Position numbers and translations under genes: made by a program. Shown piece by piece: positions 62,325-64,000 of a stretch of 64,000 nucleotides of DNA (position 1 is its first letter; the number at the start of each line of letters is the position of its first letter). Origin of the DNA: Metopolophium dirhodum. Lineage: Eukaryota > Arthropoda > Insecta > Hemiptera > Aphididae. Where the stretch lies: positions 2,046,001-2,110,000 of the forward strand of contig NC_083567.1 of assembly GCF_019925205.1 (NCBI RefSeq), written 5' to 3'. The notes beneath the pieces are model-generated. The model saw nothing but the letters and a program-made list of their open reading frames with translations, had not been told where the DNA came from and did no database searches.

Positions 62325-64000
62325 ATAATAATAAGAACTCACCATAGATGGATTAAGTAATGTGTATTTAAATAATGTATTTATAGATTAATGTGTTAAT
62401 GTGTTTAGTAAAAAAATTCCTGAAAAAAGGCATAAGTTAATTATTATAATCTTATAAAAATATATGGGCACCTACCACCTATAATAAATAAAAACGAGTA
62501 ATTATAAGTTTAGTATATACATTTGGTATCAATGTCCATGGTTATAAATTATAATAATTATTATAAACTCATAAAAATATGTATTAAAAATTAAAAAATG
62601 TAATAAATATGTAATGACTTAATGAGTTACCTATAAACTGCAGGTTCCTCGTCATGGGCTATCGAACTATTAAGAACGATAGGTTAACGTTATAACTGTT
62701 ATAAGTTATAACAATTAACAGATATATACTATATATTTCCTACATAGTAGATATTTGTTATAGTGGGATAGCGTAAGCCATGATACTCTAAATATTTTAA
62801 TAAATTACTTGAATTTTTAATTTCCATATACCTGCAGATATTATATTTATTATGAATGTTTAGTATTTTGTCTTTTTGTTTTATTGTCTTATTGGTAGTC
62901 GTTTATTTTTTTTTACCCCATGCTACCTGGGTACCTATTCAAAATCGTTTCTGATCGAGTTTCAATTTTAATTTTAATTTCAAAAAGCTAAAGTTTTAAT
63001 CTCAAACTATCGTTCGGTAACAATTCATTATGAAATTTAGTAATGTTAGAAAAAAACAGCGTTATAATAATATTGTATTTTACCGTCGTTATTGAGTAAA
63101 ACAGTATTCCAGTGAATTAGGTATTTTAGATTCTTAGAATATCGACGAATGTGTTGTTCTTACAAAAATATAGTGTTTATTTTTAAATATTTTATTTCTG
63201 TGTTTTTCATCATCTTTTGAGGCAGGTAGAATGCTTCAATCTTATACTTTGAGAGTTTTCCGGTAAGAAATTGAATCTAGTTAGTAATTTGGGTTTCCCA
63301 ACACTTTTCAAAATAATCGGGAGATACCTACTGAAAACAAATTATGAAAAAAACGGGAATATAAAACCAATTTTCTACAACATTGTTTTGGTTTTTTCGT
63401 TGTAGATCAAAAATAAATTACTAAAAGCACTTGCCATTATTACTGAATATTTATATTATTAGCGTTTTCTATAAATTATATAATTTTCAAAATTTTTTGG
63501 CTCGTTTTATGATATTTAGACATTTGAAATTTTCGAATTTATTTAGTTTTTTTTTTCGAATATCAAATATGTACTTACCATACTATTTTTGTCTGTAAGA
63601 TAAAAAGGCTGGAAAATGTAATAATTTAATAAACGTTTAGGGTATAACGTAACATTTATTATTATTATAAGAATTTGAATAGAATATCAACGGAATTGGA
63701 TATTTGGATATTATTCAAACGTTAAATAACGGTTTATATCCTCAAACTATTATTGTTATTATTGAACATAGATATAAATATATTAGAGGATATCCGAGCA
63801 TTATATATTTTAGATTTTTCTATCCAACCCATGCGTACAGTGGTGAATACTAGGGGAGCCCCCCCTTGCAGGGTGATTTCTGTATCCACTGCTGCATGCA
63901 AAGCAAATTTGCGCTCAGCTGCAGAACAAATCTTGTGTTGTTTTAATTAAAGAGTGAATTGACCTATTATCAAACTTAAAGTTATGAACAATAAGAACAT
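62325..64000. other. gene-free AT-rich end of window
   Basis: The stretch at 63160-63660 is a degenerate piece of the same repeat family (TTGAATCTAGTTAGTAATTTGGG and GTTTTCTATAAATT words). At 63838-63893 a short segment between CAGTGGTGAATACTA and GTATCCACTGCTG may be a tiny MITE remnant. The last 50 bases share AGAGTGAATTGACCTATTAT with 13842. No gene was seen. Confidence 0.45.

Noticed and set aside
1..64000. CRISPR arrays, bacterial operons, prophage or tRNA/rRNA genes
   Set aside because: No direct-repeat/spacer arrays, ribosome-binding sites or recognisable tRNA or rRNA segments were seen; the window is animal nuclear DNA.

Overview
This is a nuclear window from an insect, most likely an aphid (Hemiptera: Aphididae). 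The evidence is very AT-rich DNA, short introns in phase with animal gene structures, many copies of the palindrome TAGGTACCTA and its relatives, several families of inverted-repeat elements, and five single-copy genes whose proteins read as insect orthologues. I cannot name the species from sequence alone.

Gene-bearing part (about 6.2-31 kb). Five conserved intron-containing genes can be assembled exon by exon with consistent reading phase. VPS16 (minus, 16 exons, 6258-12509) is the HOPS/CORVET tethering subunit. ELMO/Ced-12 (minus, 8 exons, 15016-18113) is the DOCK partner in Rac signalling and engulfment. COQ6 (plus, 10 exons, 19566-21826) is a ubiquinone-ring monooxygenase. LSM8 (plus, 4 exons, 24201-25871) belongs to the nuclear U6 Lsm2-8 ring, and its first intron looks like a minor-spliceosome (U12) intron. 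The last is a PP2C-like phosphatase of the Drosophila CG9801 type (plus, 6 exons, 28193-30922). ELMO and COQ6 are head to head across about 1.45 kb. The genes do not form one pathway; this is an ordinary housekeeping cluster.

Repeat-rich part (1-6 kb and 31-64 kb). I find no convincing host gene here. It holds a nearly full-length Jockey-type LINE (about 40.0-45.6 kb, minus, two frameshifts) sitting between long inverted repeats flanked by TTAA. A widespread aphid inverted-repeat element is present as one complete copy (59.5-62.2 kb) and several partial copies. There are several MITEs with recognisable target-site duplications, decayed LINE fragments, a 259-bp near-identical tandem duplication, and two short retroposons with exact target-site duplications (60.06-60.21 kb and 62.24-62.31 kb).

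No new multi-gene system is visible. The most interesting signals are the LSM8 U12-type intron, the GC-rich small-RNA-like retroposon at 62.24 kb, the insertions whose empty sites can be read from paralogous repeats in the same window, the matching stem-loops at both ends of the LINE, and the shortened VPS16 C-terminus. All calls are from reading the sequence; no database search was run.
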